A stretch of 64,000 nucleotides of DNA from Maridesulfovibrio sp. (GCF_963666665.1 NZ_OY762999.1:2919501-2983500), one strand, 5' to 3'; shown: positions 51,919 to 61,125, counted from the stretch's first letter. Made by a program: numbers and translations. The notes: a model not told the origin generated them from the sequence alone.

Positions 51919-51969
51919 GATTGTCTCCGTTATTCAGGACAGGGGAAACCCCTGCCCTGAATATCAGTT

Positions 51970-52452
51970 TTAGCTGGATTTCCAATCGTCAGTGTATTCG
52001 ATATTGCCGTCAGCATAGGTCCAAGTGATCTTGGAATAGGTAAAGCTGACATCTTCCATGTCATGGTAACCCTTATTGTCGGGCAGGAAAGTCATAGGCT
52101 TGTAGCTGTGCAGGTTGACGATAATCGCCTCTTCCATCTTGATGGTGTAATATTTCTTTTCAATTCCGGTTGGATCGATGTGGTAATGATCAATTTCAAC
52201 GGTGAGCTGCTCACCCTTACAGCAGGCCTGAGCGAGTTTGGGAGAGGCGTTGTCCACGTGCTTGGTCACAGTGAACGGTTTGTGGATACGCTGGCCGGTG
52301 GGCAGTCCGGTGTGGGTATCCTTGGGGATTTCCACGTTGTGATCCAACGCATAGATAAGCATGGTATCTTTTTTATCGCCGGTCTGGGTGCAATCACCCT
52401 TGATCTGTCCCTGAGTCTTTCCTGTTACTTTCATATACGAAGTAAGTGCCAT
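51970..52452 (-). CDS. tssD: T6SS tube protein Hcp (TssD)
   Basis: 160 residues from the ATG at 52452 behind GAGGAGAAGG. One Hcp beta-barrel domain; recognisable parts are the HKPFTVTKHVDNASPKLAQA strand and the C-terminal EDVSFTYSKITWTY. Forms the hexameric inner tube. No toxin extension. Confidence 0.94.
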   Translation of the reverse strand: MALTSYMKVTGKTQGQIKGDCTQTGDKKDTMLIYALDHNVEIPKDTHTGLPTGQRIHKPFTVTKHVDNASPKLAQACCKGEQLTVEIDHYHIDPTGIEKKYYTIKMEEAIIVNLHSYKPMTFLPDNKGYHDMEDVSFTYSKITWTYADGNIEYTDDWKSS

Positions 52453-52541
52453 AACCCTTCTCCTCAAAATACATGATTAAAGGTTGACCAATGCAGCGGC
52501 TGCCATGCAAAAATGAACAGCTGCCGGACTCTTTCGACTAA

Positions 52542-54023
52542 CTATTCCTTCTCCAGCTTGCCCACCAATGAAAGGGTGAAGGATGCACCCATGTACTTGA
52601 AGTGCGGACGGGCCTTCAGGGAAACCTGATACCAGCCGGGATCGCCTTCCACATCGCTGACCTCGATCTTGGCCATACGCAAGGGACGGCGGCTGCGCAC
52701 ACTTGGTGCCGGATTGTCCATCTCGGTGACATACTGGGAAATCCACGTATTAAGTTCGCGCTCAAGATCGCCACGTTCCTTCCATGTGCCGATATTTTCG
52801 CGCTGGATAACTTTGATATAATGAGCCAGACGGTCCATGATCATCATGTATGGCAGTTGGGTGGAGAGCTTGTAGTTGAGCTCGGCTTCCTTACCTTCCT
52901 TGCTGGTACCGAAGAATTTCGGCTTCTGGCAGGAGTTGGCTGAGAAGAAAGCCGCATTATCACTACCCTTACGCATGGTCAGGCCGATAAAACCTTCCTC
53001 GGCAAGTTCAAATTCCCTGCGCTCCGAGAGGAGCACCTGTGTTGGAATCTTGGTTTGAACCGCGCCCATGGCCTCATACTGGTAGAGAGGCAGATCTTCC
53101 ACTGCCCCGCCGCCCTGAGGACCGATGATATTTGCGCACCAGCGGTACTTGGCAAACGAATCTGTCAGCTTGGAAGCGAATGCGAATGCAGTGTTGCCCC
53201 AGCAGAAATCATCATCACCGTCTGTAACGGATTCTTGATAATTGAAACTCTTGGCCGGAAGCGTTTCCGGACCATAGGGAAGACGGAGCAGGAATTTGGG
53301 CAGGGTCAGCCCAACATTGCGTGCATCGTCCGATTCGCGGAAGGAGTTCCACTTAGCATACTGCGGCATCTCAAAAATGGATTTAAGATCCTTAAGATTA
53401 GGCAGTTCGCTCCACTTTTCAATGCCGAAGAAATCCGGTCCTGCTGCGGCAATAAATGGTGCATGCGCCATGGATGAAACCGATGCGGTGTATTGCAACA
53501 GCTTCATATCCTGCGGTCCGGGACCGAAATCGTAATTACCGACGATGGCTCCAAAGGGCTGTCCACCGAACTGACCATATTCTGCGGTGTAGGCCTGTTT
53601 ATAGAGACCGGATTTGGTGATTTCCGGGGCATCGTCAAAATCATCCAGCAAATCTTCTTTGGAGACGTTCATCATCTGGATACGTACATTTTCCCGAAAA
53701 TCGGTGCGGTCCACCAGAAACTTGAGTGACCGCCATGAGGATTCCATTTTCTGGAATTCCTTGTTGTGAATAATGCTGTCCATCTGAGCGGATAGTTTTT
53801 CGTCAATATGGGCCAGCATATCGTCAACAAGATTGCCGGAAACCTTGGCTCCCGCGCGCTCAGGTTTGACCATTTCTTCAAGGAAAGCCTGCAAGCCAGC
53901 CTTGGTTACGGAATAAGCTTCGTCTTCGGGCTTGAGCTTGGTTGCCTCCACGATGTCATCAAGAAGCGAAACTTCGGCTGTTGACTGCTCAGCCTGCTGT
54001 TGTTCAAGTTTTTCTTCTGCCAT
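52542..54023 (-). CDS. tssC: T6SS contractile sheath large subunit TssC
   Basis: 493 residues, full length. Key regions are FQKMESSWRSLKFLVDRTDF, GAIVGNYDFGPGP, the LLRLPYG segment and the C-terminal VSLKARPHFKYMGASFTLSLVGKL. Pairs with TssB; 12 bases separate the two genes. Confidence 0.96.
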   Translation of the reverse strand: MAEEKLEQQQAEQSTAEVSLLDDIVEATKLKPEDEAYSVTKAGLQAFLEEMVKPERAGAKVSGNLVDDMLAHIDEKLSAQMDSIIHNKEFQKMESSWRSLKFLVDRTDFRENVRIQMMNVSKEDLLDDFDDAPEITKSGLYKQAYTAEYGQFGGQPFGAIVGNYDFGPGPQDMKLLQYTASVSSMAHAPFIAAAGPDFFGIEKWSELPNLKDLKSIFEMPQYAKWNSFRESDDARNVGLTLPKFLLRLPYGPETLPAKSFNYQESVTDGDDDFCWGNTAFAFASKLTDSFAKYRWCANIIGPQGGGAVEDLPLYQYEAMGAVQTKIPTQVLLSERREFELAEEGFIGLTMRKGSDNAAFFSANSCQKPKFFGTSKEGKEAELNYKLSTQLPYMMIMDRLAHYIKVIQRENIGTWKERGDLERELNTWISQYVTEMDNPAPSVRSRRPLRMAKIEVSDVEGDPGWYQVSLKARPHFKYMGASFTLSLVGKLEKE

Positions 54024-54035
54024 GGATAATCTCCC

Positions 54036-54518
54036 TTACTCGATTCCAAGTTCTTTGAGCAGCTTTTCGCGTGCACCGTCATCTTTGACAAGTTCCTGCA
54101 CCTTCTTCCTGAATTCCGGCACATTGGAGAGCGGACTCTTCAGGGCCTTCAGGGCTTCTCGGAGTTCCATGAGCTTTTGCAATTCAGGAACCTGCTTAAT
54201 GATCCGGTCCGGATCGAAATCCTTGAGGCTTTCAAACTTGAGCTTGACCGCCATCTGCGCGTCGGGATCGCTGCCAAGCTTGTCCTCAACGCCCATGTTC
54301 AGTTCAAGATCCTGCGCCTTGAGCACTTCGTTGAAATTATCCTTGTCGATGTTTACCGGATCACGGTCCTCGACCATGCGGTCATCATCTTTCTGGGTGA
54401 AATCACCGACCACCAGCAATTTGAGAGGAAGCTCGACCTCTTCCTTGGCGTCTCCGGTATCAGGCTTGTAGACAATATTGACCCGCTCTTTTGGAGCTAC
54501 GGAACCTTCTTTAGCCAT
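54036..54518 (-). CDS. tssB: T6SS contractile sheath small subunit TssB
   Basis: 160 residues from the ATG at 54518 behind GGAGG (a TTG two codons earlier is unlikely). PLKLLVVGDFTQKDD and LKFESLKDFDPDRIIKQVPEL are TssB signatures. The C-terminal helix carries the ClpV recognition region. Confidence 0.95.
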   Translation of the reverse strand: MAKEGSVAPKERVNIVYKPDTGDAKEEVELPLKLLVVGDFTQKDDDRMVEDRDPVNIDKDNFNEVLKAQDLELNMGVEDKLGSDPDAQMAVKLKFESLKDFDPDRIIKQVPELQKLMELREALKALKSPLSNVPEFRKKVQELVKDDGAREKLLKELGIE

Positions 54519-54563
54519 ATTCAAGACCTCCGCTGAAAAGTTTCTGGGAACAGTCCAAACCGT

Positions 54564-56111
54564 TTAGTTAACTCCGTTTATCTTCAACGCCTCAACAGGG
54601 CTCAGCCTGCTGATCCGTTGTAGAATCTCAATACTTTTTGCTGCTGACTCCGGCCCGCCCTCGGCGACTACGGCTTCGTAGGCTGCACGCAATCCGCTTA
54701 AAGCCAGTTTCGGCTCCCATTCTGCAAGTCCGGAACTTTCAATTTGTTCCAGCAACTGGACTGCGTGTGCATGGGCCACCCCGGCCTGTCCTTCTGCAGT
54801 AAGAAGCCCGGTCAATCCGGAACGCAGCCTGAAAGCCGCGCGCAGGGAGGGAGATGTATTGATCCTATCACAAATAAGGGAAACTGCCTCGAATAATTTT
54901 TTATCCGCAGCAAGATGATTGGCTTTAACCATTATTTCAGACACTTCATCACTTTCAGCACCGGAGTCGACAGCCCCTGTTTTACCAAGGGACTGCAACC
55001 ATGAACGGGTCTTGGGATCGGCAAAAGGAGTGCCGTCGGCAAAACTCAAAGAAGCCATAGCGGGCAAGCGCTGTGCGTAAAATTGCGTCTCCAGTTCAAG
55101 GGCCGCCAGCGCTGCAGCGTAATTTTCGCCCAGCCCTTTAAGGGCTTCAGCTGACATACGGCTAAGGTCCAGCCAGAAAAGATATTCACTGATGCGGGAT
55201 TCAGCCTCACGCAAAGCCCCGGCAAAATCAGCTGACTTAAGCTGGCTGGCTATGGAATCTTTGACCGGACCGTCCGGTGCAGGAATCATGGTCCGTCCAT
55301 TTTCCGCCGGAGGAAGAGCGGAAATGGACGTCCACGCGATCATGCGCCGCAACCTGTACCCTTCGGCTGCAGCCAGATCATTTGCAAGTAAATATTCAGA
55401 AACAGGAACGAGAGCTGAAAGCCCGTTTTTAAGTCCGGCAGAGCATTCTTCAGGAGAATTGATATTGCCCACATTAACCGCAACCGGATCAGCCGAACTG
55501 ACCGTAGGGGATGATGCGGAAACGACAGGTGCCTCACCCCCAGCAGCAGGAGCTGAATGCTCCGGTTCAGCAGGCGCAGTCACGGGAAGATGCTGCACAT
55601 AGCTGGAGAGCTCACGAAGAATTGGTGCTTCCTCAGATTTTTCCGCCAAGGCTGCATCAAAATCGTTAATCCGCTTATCCAGCAGATCGACAACTTCTTT
55701 AGGCAGCTCGCCTCCATCATAATTCTTCAGAAATTTCTCCGCATTCTCGTTCCACCAGCTGATGGCTCCAAACCTTCCGCGCATGCGTTTCTTGGCCGGG
55801 TAAAGGGTGTCCCAGAAGTTGGAAACCAGATCGAGCAGAAGTTGAGTCCCGGCGGATAGCCCCTCCACTCCTCTAAGATGCAAAAGTCCTACCCCCAGAT
55901 ATGAGGCTACTTTCAAGTCCTTGGACTTGCTGCTCAAAATAACAGAACCGAGCTTGACCACCCGCTTCCAATCCACCGCACCTCCGGCTGTGGCGCTGGC
56001 AAGCTTGTCGATTTCCTGCTGCAAAAGGTCATACTCCGGTTCGTAGCGGGCATCCGCTCCGGCCGGTTTTGCTTCACTTACAGGTTTCCTGCCCAGATCG
56101 AGTAGTTCCAT
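54564..56111 (-). CDS. tssA: T6SS cap/priming protein TssA
   Basis: 515 residues from the ATG at 56111 behind GGAGG. An N-terminal ImpA-type domain (about 30-150; LHLRGVEGLSAGTQLLLDLVSNFWDTLYP) is followed by an Ala/Pro/Ser/Val-rich linker (about 185-220) and a C-terminal VasJ-like helical domain. This is the long TssA class. First gene of the leftward T6SS operon, so the operon promoter should lie in 56112-56237. I see no sigma-54 site there. Confidence 0.9.
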   Translation of the reverse strand: MELLDLGRKPVSEAKPAGADARYEPEYDLLQQEIDKLASATAGGAVDWKRVVKLGSVILSSKSKDLKVASYLGVGLLHLRGVEGLSAGTQLLLDLVSNFWDTLYPAKKRMRGRFGAISWWNENAEKFLKNYDGGELPKEVVDLLDKRINDFDAALAEKSEEAPILRELSSYVQHLPVTAPAEPEHSAPAAGGEAPVVSASSPTVSSADPVAVNVGNINSPEECSAGLKNGLSALVPVSEYLLANDLAAAEGYRLRRMIAWTSISALPPAENGRTMIPAPDGPVKDSIASQLKSADFAGALREAESRISEYLFWLDLSRMSAEALKGLGENYAAALAALELETQFYAQRLPAMASLSFADGTPFADPKTRSWLQSLGKTGAVDSGAESDEVSEIMVKANHLAADKKLFEAVSLICDRINTSPSLRAAFRLRSGLTGLLTAEGQAGVAHAHAVQLLEQIESSGLAEWEPKLALSGLRAAYEAVVAEGGPESAAKSIEILQRISRLSPVEALKINGVN

Positions 56112-56237
56112 ACTTCCTCCGCTCACGAATACGTGCTGGAAAATCAGATAGATATCCTGACTGCAACAGGCACAAACAGACTAGAGGCCAGATAAACAGT
56201 AACATACTTGATCGCTTCGGGAAACAAAGAAGGACGC

Positions 56238-56272
56238 AAAAAAGCCCCGCATTATTTTGCATACTGCGAGGC
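56238..56272 (-). terminator. Terminator after the C39 peptidase gene
   Basis: On the minus strand GCCTCGCA and TGCGGGGC pair (7 of 8) around a 13-base loop, followed by T6. It separates the C39 unit from the T6SS operon. Confidence 0.75.
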
Positions 56273-56305
56273 AATAAAGAAGAGAAAAGCTTTATGTATT
56301 ATGAA

Positions 56306-56947
56306 TCAATAAACCCGCAAGGACTGCATAAACCGAGCTGTTTCCATTTCTGGTGCCACACGGCCTCCTTTGGGACAAGTAAGCCCATGCTTCGTTGGTA
56401 ATCCAAATCCAGCTCGACCTACGACAAGGGTCTCACCTTTCCACTCTGCCCAAAGAGACCGGAGCGGTACCCTGACATGTCCCCTCACAGGATCTGCAAT
56501 GAAAGCCCGCCCTTGCTCCGAGCCCTTAAGAACAACAAAATGATTTGTCTTTTCCCTGTGCAAAAGGATTATGATTGGACCTTTAAGCAATTTAACATGC
56601 TCAGGTTTTAACATAACCCCGTCTGCCATGTATCCCAGTCTTTGAGCTGCTTCCTTCAAGTCCAGCATTGAAAACCCTTCCTCAATGCGCACCTTTAATT
56701 CATCCAAAGAAAGGCGATGAGTTATATCGGCAAGGATAGTTTTCTCATCTATTACATCACTGAAATAATTCTGTAACAGCAAAGCCAGAGAAGCAGCACC
56801 GCAGGAATAATCAAGTGTTTGTTTTTCAATGCCTTTCATACTCAATTTCTTCATTGACTGCAGTGAAATGTATGGAGATCCGGCTATCGAAACAACAGGA
56901 AATGCAACAAACATCAGAAGTGGAATAAGAATACAGAAACACCTCAT
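56306..56947 (-). CDS. Exported C39-family cysteine peptidase
   Basis: 213 residues from the ATG at 56947, which overlaps the stop of the upstream outer-membrane gene (TAATG). An N-terminal hydrophobic signal (about 3-22) is followed by the C39 domain: catalytic Cys in TLDYSCGAAS, His in NHFVVL and Asp in FIADPVRG. C39 enzymes cut double-glycine-type leaders. Here the enzyme is not fused to an ABC transporter but appears to be exported alone, as FapD-like C39 proteins are. A candidate substrate is encoded at 59232. Confidence 0.87.
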   Translation of the reverse strand: MRCFCILIPLLMFVAFPVVSIAGSPYISLQSMKKLSMKGIEKQTLDYSCGAASLALLLQNYFSDVIDEKTILADITHRLSLDELKVRIEEGFSMLDLKEAAQRLGYMADGVMLKPEHVKLLKGPIIILLHREKTNHFVVLKGSEQGRAFIADPVRGHVRVPLRSLWAEWKGETLVVGRAGFGLPTKHGLTCPKGGRVAPEMETARFMQSLRVY

Positions 56948-58196
56948 TAGAATTTCCATGCAGCTCTCAATGAGAGAAGGGGAGCACCTGCATCATCATT
57001 CAAACCGTAAGTCAATTCAGGTGTCAGAGTCAGATTACTGGCAATACGGTAAGAGGCTGAAAATGAGAGATCAAGCGGCTCAGTCTCCGAACCTTTGATC
57101 TCAACATTATCCGCTTTCATTGGTGCGTAATAGGAATAGGTCAGGCGTGATCCCAGTGAGAGCTGTTCATTAAGTGCAAAACCTAACCCGGCATAACTGG
57201 AAATCCCCCAACCGGGTTCAATTTATAACCGTCTATGGTGTCCGGAAGCGCGTAATTTAAATTAACCCCACCATAAACAATTGCCGGATCCAAGGTCTGT
57301 ACAACCGATACCCCGGGAGTAATACGCCAATGCCCACTGCTATTGTTCAGGGGGTCTTTCCATGTAGAGCTTGGCTCGTAGTACCGTTTTTCCCCGGTAG
57401 GAATACCGACACTTAATGTCGCTGCAATTGAAGGGGTATTCTCAGATTCACGAACAAGCAGATACTGCCCTCCAAACGAGATGTCTCCCAGCCCTGCCTT
57501 GCTGTCACTGCGGGTAAATTCATTGGTAGAAACATCATCTACACTTGTATATGTAAAGGGAACATTCAGCCATGCTTCCATATCCTCCATGACTCCAACC
57601 CTGAACGTTGCATCCAGCTGAAGCATTCTGGCCGTATGTGCAGCTCTTTGAAAGTACCCCACCTGCATCATGGAATAACTTGTTCGTGAGTACTTATAGC
57701 TTATCCCGGTCTCCAGCTCCATTTGTCCCGGTTGCAACAATACTGTTGTCCCAGTCAGAAAATCCAATGGAGGTTCTTTCTCCTGTTCTTCTCCAAAAGA
57801 ATCATTTTTCTCTTTTGAATCATCTCCGCTATCATTCTTAGCATTAGGGAAATTGCGGCTCATGGATACAATGGAATCAGGTTGAAGACGAATGTGGCCG
57901 AAGCCTTTAGTCAGGGCGATATTCCCTCCATCTCCATCATGCTGTAGTGTCCCGATAATCTTTTCACCACTTTTAAATTCAATATTAAATTCGTTATCGG
58001 TGGTAACTACAGCAATGTCTTTTGATTCTATCCTAGCTGTTGAGCCGTAGATAGTGTTAAAAATACATATTCCACCATGAAACGTAATCAAGTCACCTGT
58101 AATTTTATCTCCGTTTTTCATGATTACAGAATCTGCCAAAACAGGTTCTACTGCTAAACAGAACACAAAAATAAAAGCGATCAATATTCTTTTCAT
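56947..58196 (-). pseudogene. Outer-membrane beta-barrel protein gene with a single-base frameshift
   Basis: The open frame 57183-58196 (337 residues) has a cleavable signal, an N-terminal beta domain with repeated GDKITGDL/GEKIIGTL units (about 22-110), an acidic linker and beta-barrel strands. It stops abruptly after a G5 run (57205-57209 on the plus strand as C5). With one more G the frame continues for about 80 residues through YAGLGFALNEQLSLGSRL and ELTYGLNDDAGAP to a C-terminal WKF-stop at 56947, the normal aromatic end of an outer-membrane barrel. That stop overlaps the C39 start. Could be a true mutation, phase variation or a sequencing error. Confidence 0.82.
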
Positions 58197-58501
58197 ACCT
58201 ACTCACCAAATTGAAGAATCTAGAATTTCTGACTACAATAATAATTATAACTATTAACTCACTATCTGAGATCGGACAGATGCACTGATTACATCAAGGC
58301 TTTCATAAAATACACATGCGCAGGCAAAAAGTAGGGCGCATTCTATTTTGGTAGGTACTCGTATTTAGCAAAGGACATGAATACACAAGAGTCAATAATC
58401 AGATTAAAGTGGGAAAAAGAGTATTCAAAAGATTAAGAGGGGTCAGCCATGCACGCGCCTCCCCTACTCTTTCGTACGAGTTAGTCAAAAAATCACATCC
58501 T
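58197..58501. other. Intergenic region without a recognised gene
   Basis: About 300 bases between the divergent outer-membrane gene and the sigma-54 promoter at 58502. AT-rich; no open frame with a ribosome-binding site, no clear promoter for the leftward gene, and no strong inverted repeat apart from a partial GAGGGG/CCCCT pairing near 58440-58470. Confidence 0.5.
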
Positions 58502-58516
58502 TGGCATATGCATTGC
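58502..58516 (+). promoter_or_regulatory. Sigma-54 promoter upstream of the 58605 gene
   Basis: TGGCAT-ATGCA-TTGC followed by T: correct spacing and a single mismatch to TGGCAC-N5-TTGC. It leaves a leader of about 75 bases before the ATG. Confidence 0.65.
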
Positions 58517-58604
58517 TTGATTTAACGAACAGGGAAACTTTTTCCTTACAAGAGAAATGATCCCAAAATAAGGGGCGTTCAATTTTTATTTAAGGAGAAC
58601 ATGT

Positions 58605-59111
58605 ATGAACATTTCAGCAGCAACCAGTGCATATCAAGCAAATCAAATTCAAAAGACACGTAATAATTCTTCCACACAAGCAAATGAGAAGACTGTTCCG
58701 AATAAATCCCAAGGCGATACCGTTACGATTTCGGAGGAGGCTAGAAAAGCGCAGAAGGATGCAGGTTACGACCCTGAAGCTGGGGTTTATTTTCCAGATT
58801 CAGTTATCAAGTATGTCCCTGATTGCCGCATACTGGTCACAGAAGTCGGCAGATACGGCCCAGTCTATAAACAAACTGCCACAGCAGAACAAACGCAAGC
58901 TTGGCCAGAATACGATAAAGAACTCACTCGTATCTATGATGCATGTTTAAAGAAACATGATATTACCGGGGAAAAGTTGGGAAAAATGCCAAAAGAATAT
59001 CAAGAAAAATTTGAAAGAGATCTTCATCAAATGTTCGCTGATGATCCCAACAGTAAACGCATACAAGAGTTAATGGATATTCTGGATGTTAAGGTAGATC
59101 GACTGAACTAA
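58605..59111 (+). CDS. Unknown 168-residue soluble protein
   Basis: The N-terminal 30 residues are Gln/Asn/Ser-rich and disordered, followed by DTVTISEEARKAQKDAG, a motif seen near the start of many small uncharacterised Desulfovibrio proteins. The rest is helical and charged (KELTRIYDACLKKHDIT; YQEKFERDLHQMF). No signal peptide or membrane segment. Start ATG 58605 behind AAGGAGAA. A sigma-54 promoter lies upstream, so expression is conditional; in these bacteria sigma-54 genes include flagellar and nutrient-stress functions. Confidence 0.8.
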   Translation: MNISAATSAYQANQIQKTRNNSSTQANEKTVPNKSQGDTVTISEEARKAQKDAGYDPEAGVYFPDSVIKYVPDCRILVTEVGRYGPVYKQTATAEQTQAWPEYDKELTRIYDACLKKHDITGEKLGKMPKEYQEKFERDLHQMFADDPNSKRIQELMDILDVKVDRLN

Positions 59112-59168
59112 TCTACAAAAATGCTGATATGATCAAATGAATGTTTACGTCAACACGCACAAATATAT

Positions 59169-59191
59169 CCCCCGCCCTAAAAGGACGGGGG
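59169..59191. terminator. Hairpin between convergent genes
   Basis: CCCCCGCCC and GGACGGGGG (8 of 9 pairs) around TAAAA. No T-run on the plus side; ATATATTT follows on the minus side. Likely shared terminator for the genes at 58605 and 59232. Confidence 0.5.
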
Positions 59192-59231
59192 TGCCAATGA
59201 AATTACTTAGAACTGCTAACAGGATAAATCT

Positions 59232-59699
59232 CTACCACATATAAACACTGGCAGGTCTGTTCCAGCTACTAGAATGAAAGCCAGTAGAAGTTATACCACC
59301 AGAAGCAGTTACTACTCTATAAAGATATTCTTTAGTGTAAGACCTATATGACTGCCATGAATTCGGGCTACAAGAATCATTTGCCTGCCAATAATCACCG
59401 ACAACTTTTTTCCCTTTGAATACCTTTGATCCTGGGGTGAAGCTGGAACCCATATAATTATAGGAGCGGTAATCTCCATAGCTTCCCCAGCCCTTGTAAG
59501 TCACATGGTGCTCACGGACACCATTCAAAGTCATAGGCATGGCAGCAGTACCACGAACCTGATCAAGTTCCTGGTCAGCCATGGCAACAGTTTGAGCGCC
59601 CTGTGCTTCCAGAGAATCAAGGATGGCGTTCCCAGCAAAAGCGGATCCGGCCATGAGCAGCAGACTGAAAAGTGCCGCTATCATAAATACTTTTCTCAT
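59232..59699 (-). CDS. Sec-exported protein with a double-glycine-like processing site
   Basis: 155 residues. Signal peptide MRKVFMIAALFSLLLMAGSAFA (about 1-22), then a leader-like stretch ending MADQELDQVRGT. This matches the C39 recognition pattern (Glu -8, Leu -7, Val -4, Gly -2) if cut near residue 52. The mature part (about 100 residues) is rich in Tyr, Ser, Gly and Trp (YKGWGSYGDYRSYNYMGSS; TGFHSSSWNRP) and has one Cys. It could be a secreted peptide, surface fibre or bacteriocin-like product processed by the peptidase at 56306. AGGAG ribosome-binding site. Confidence 0.8.
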   Translation of the reverse strand: MRKVFMIAALFSLLLMAGSAFAGNAILDSLEAQGAQTVAMADQELDQVRGTAAMPMTLNGVREHHVTYKGWGSYGDYRSYNYMGSSFTPGSKVFKGKKVVGDYWQANDSCSPNSWQSYRSYTKEYLYRVVTASGGITSTGFHSSSWNRPASVYMW

Positions 59700-59950
59700 C
59701 TTTATCTCCTTTATAGGTTTATATAATTTCCAATAGCAGTTCTCAAGCCGATTGAAACGATTTGGCTAACGCTTCACACCCCACATAAGCCAACAATCAT
59801 CCTGAAAACACTACGCAAAAGCCATTTTAGAGCAAAGATAAGAGCCCTCATTATAAACAGGTAGAGTTACACCCACCGTTTTATATTAGAGCAACACGTA
59901 CACAACTTAATAGTTAAATAGCACATATCAATTGCAGGGTTAACGACAAC

Positions 59951-60598
59951 TTAGAAAGTTGCCTCCTCGCCTATCTGTAAGAGTTCATGCAGACTTGAAA
60001 TTCCGAGCTTGCGATAAATGTTGGTTTTATGTTTCTGCACAGTTTTGATCTCAATAAATAGATGTGCTGCAAGCTCTTTTTCCTTAACTATCCCTTCAAG
60101 AATACACCCTACCAATTCCTTTTCCCTCTTAGTGAGTTCTGCAAAATGATCTCCAGATTCGTTTGGTCTTCCTTTCAGAAAACCTTCCTTCATAATGCGC
60201 AAAACATTAGGACTGAAATATGGATCACCTTCAGTTACGCGAAGAATAGCCTTTGCAATATTATCCTGAGTCTCGCTTTTATCTAAATATCCGTCTGCTC
60301 CTGCTTTCAAGGCTGCGAGTACATTTTCATCGTCCACAAGAGCTGTGACCGCCATTACCCGAATATCAGGATTAAGCCCCTTTACACATTCGATAACTTT
60401 CAGTCCGTCAGGCTCTGGTAAATATATGTCTACAAGCATTACATCGGGAGTGACTTCATGACACAGCTTTATAGCAGACGAAGCATTTTCGGCTTCTGCG
60501 ATTACCGTCCATCCATCTACTTTTTCTATTATTGCTTTCAAGCTACTACGGACCAATTGATGGTCATCAACAACAATAAATCTTCTATCTTTCTCCAT
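59951..60598 (-). CDS. NarL/FixJ-type response regulator
   Basis: 215 residues. Receiver domain (1-125) with acidic pocket DD11-12, phospho-acceptor Asp57 (VDIYLPEPDG), Thr84 (VTAL) and Lys106 (LDKSE); C-terminal LuxR-type helix-turn-helix (about 150-205) ending KTVQKHKTNIYRKLGISSLHELL. No sensor kinase gene is adjacent, so the partner is unknown. The 59700-59950 gap in front of the next leftward gene shows no feature. Confidence 0.9.
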   Translation of the reverse strand: MEKDRRFIVVDDHQLVRSSLKAIIEKVDGWTVIAEAENASSAIKLCHEVTPDVMLVDIYLPEPDGLKVIECVKGLNPDIRVMAVTALVDDENVLAALKAGADGYLDKSETQDNIAKAILRVTEGDPYFSPNVLRIMKEGFLKGRPNESGDHFAELTKREKELVGCILEGIVKEKELAAHLFIEIKTVQKHKTNIYRKLGISSLHELLQIGEEATF

Positions 60599-61125
60599 AG
60601 CTATATAAATCCCTTATTTAATATATTAAGCTTATATTAAGTCCACAAGACGCAAGGAATTACCATCAGTATCTACAATAAATACTGATGCTATCCATAG
60701 AAATTTCACACGTATTATTTATAAAGTATTGCTAACGGCCAGGACCAGATTCTTGACTTAACTTACTGTGAGAACCATCAAATATTAAAATTATTGAGGA
60801 TAAAATGAGAGTCTTTCCCTATCTCCGTGAGGACGAGTAAAACAAAAAAGTTTCCAATATTATCTATCGTTCGGCTGCAACAAAAAACAAGCCCCCGTCT
60901 TATAGGCCGGCTAATACGCTCCCTCAGACATATATGTCAACAATAAAGTCTGGCCTGACCATATAGTGAGGATCTTTCCTTATCCAAATATTTATTCACT
61001 GCCTGTCGCGCAATCCTCAACTGCAAACGTCACTTTGCAGTACACGAAGGGCAACTGCAAGCCCAAGTAATCACCCCCACAAACAATAGTCGTTTATTTT
61101 CAGTAATTTAAGAAGACATAAATTC
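60599..61125. other. Long intergenic region with a short open frame and a repeated motif
   Basis: About 530 bases between the response regulator and the YeiH-family promoter. It holds the 11-codon frame at 60805 and a related stretch at 60966; otherwise it is AT-rich, with no tRNA and no clear terminator. A leftward promoter for the response regulator must lie near 60600-60700 but is not evident. Confidence 0.5.
60805..60840 (+). other. Possible 11-codon leader peptide
   Basis: ATG-initiated frame MRVFPYLREDE with GAGGA placed 5 bases upstream. A second stretch at 60966 begins with GTG and reads MRIFPY, 15 of 21 bases identical, but has no ribosome-binding site. Too short to be certain; it may be a leader peptide, or the similarity may mark a binding site. 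Confidence 0.25.

Noticed and set aside
56112..56237. Sigma-54 promoter ahead of tssA
   Set aside because: The only TGGC on the minus strand lacks a GC at the -12 distance, so no -24/-12 site can be claimed there.
60805..60850. Riboswitch- or ribozyme-like stretch around CCGTGAGGACGAG
   Set aside because: Tried against guanidine and hammerhead cores; the required paired stems and conserved bases are absent.
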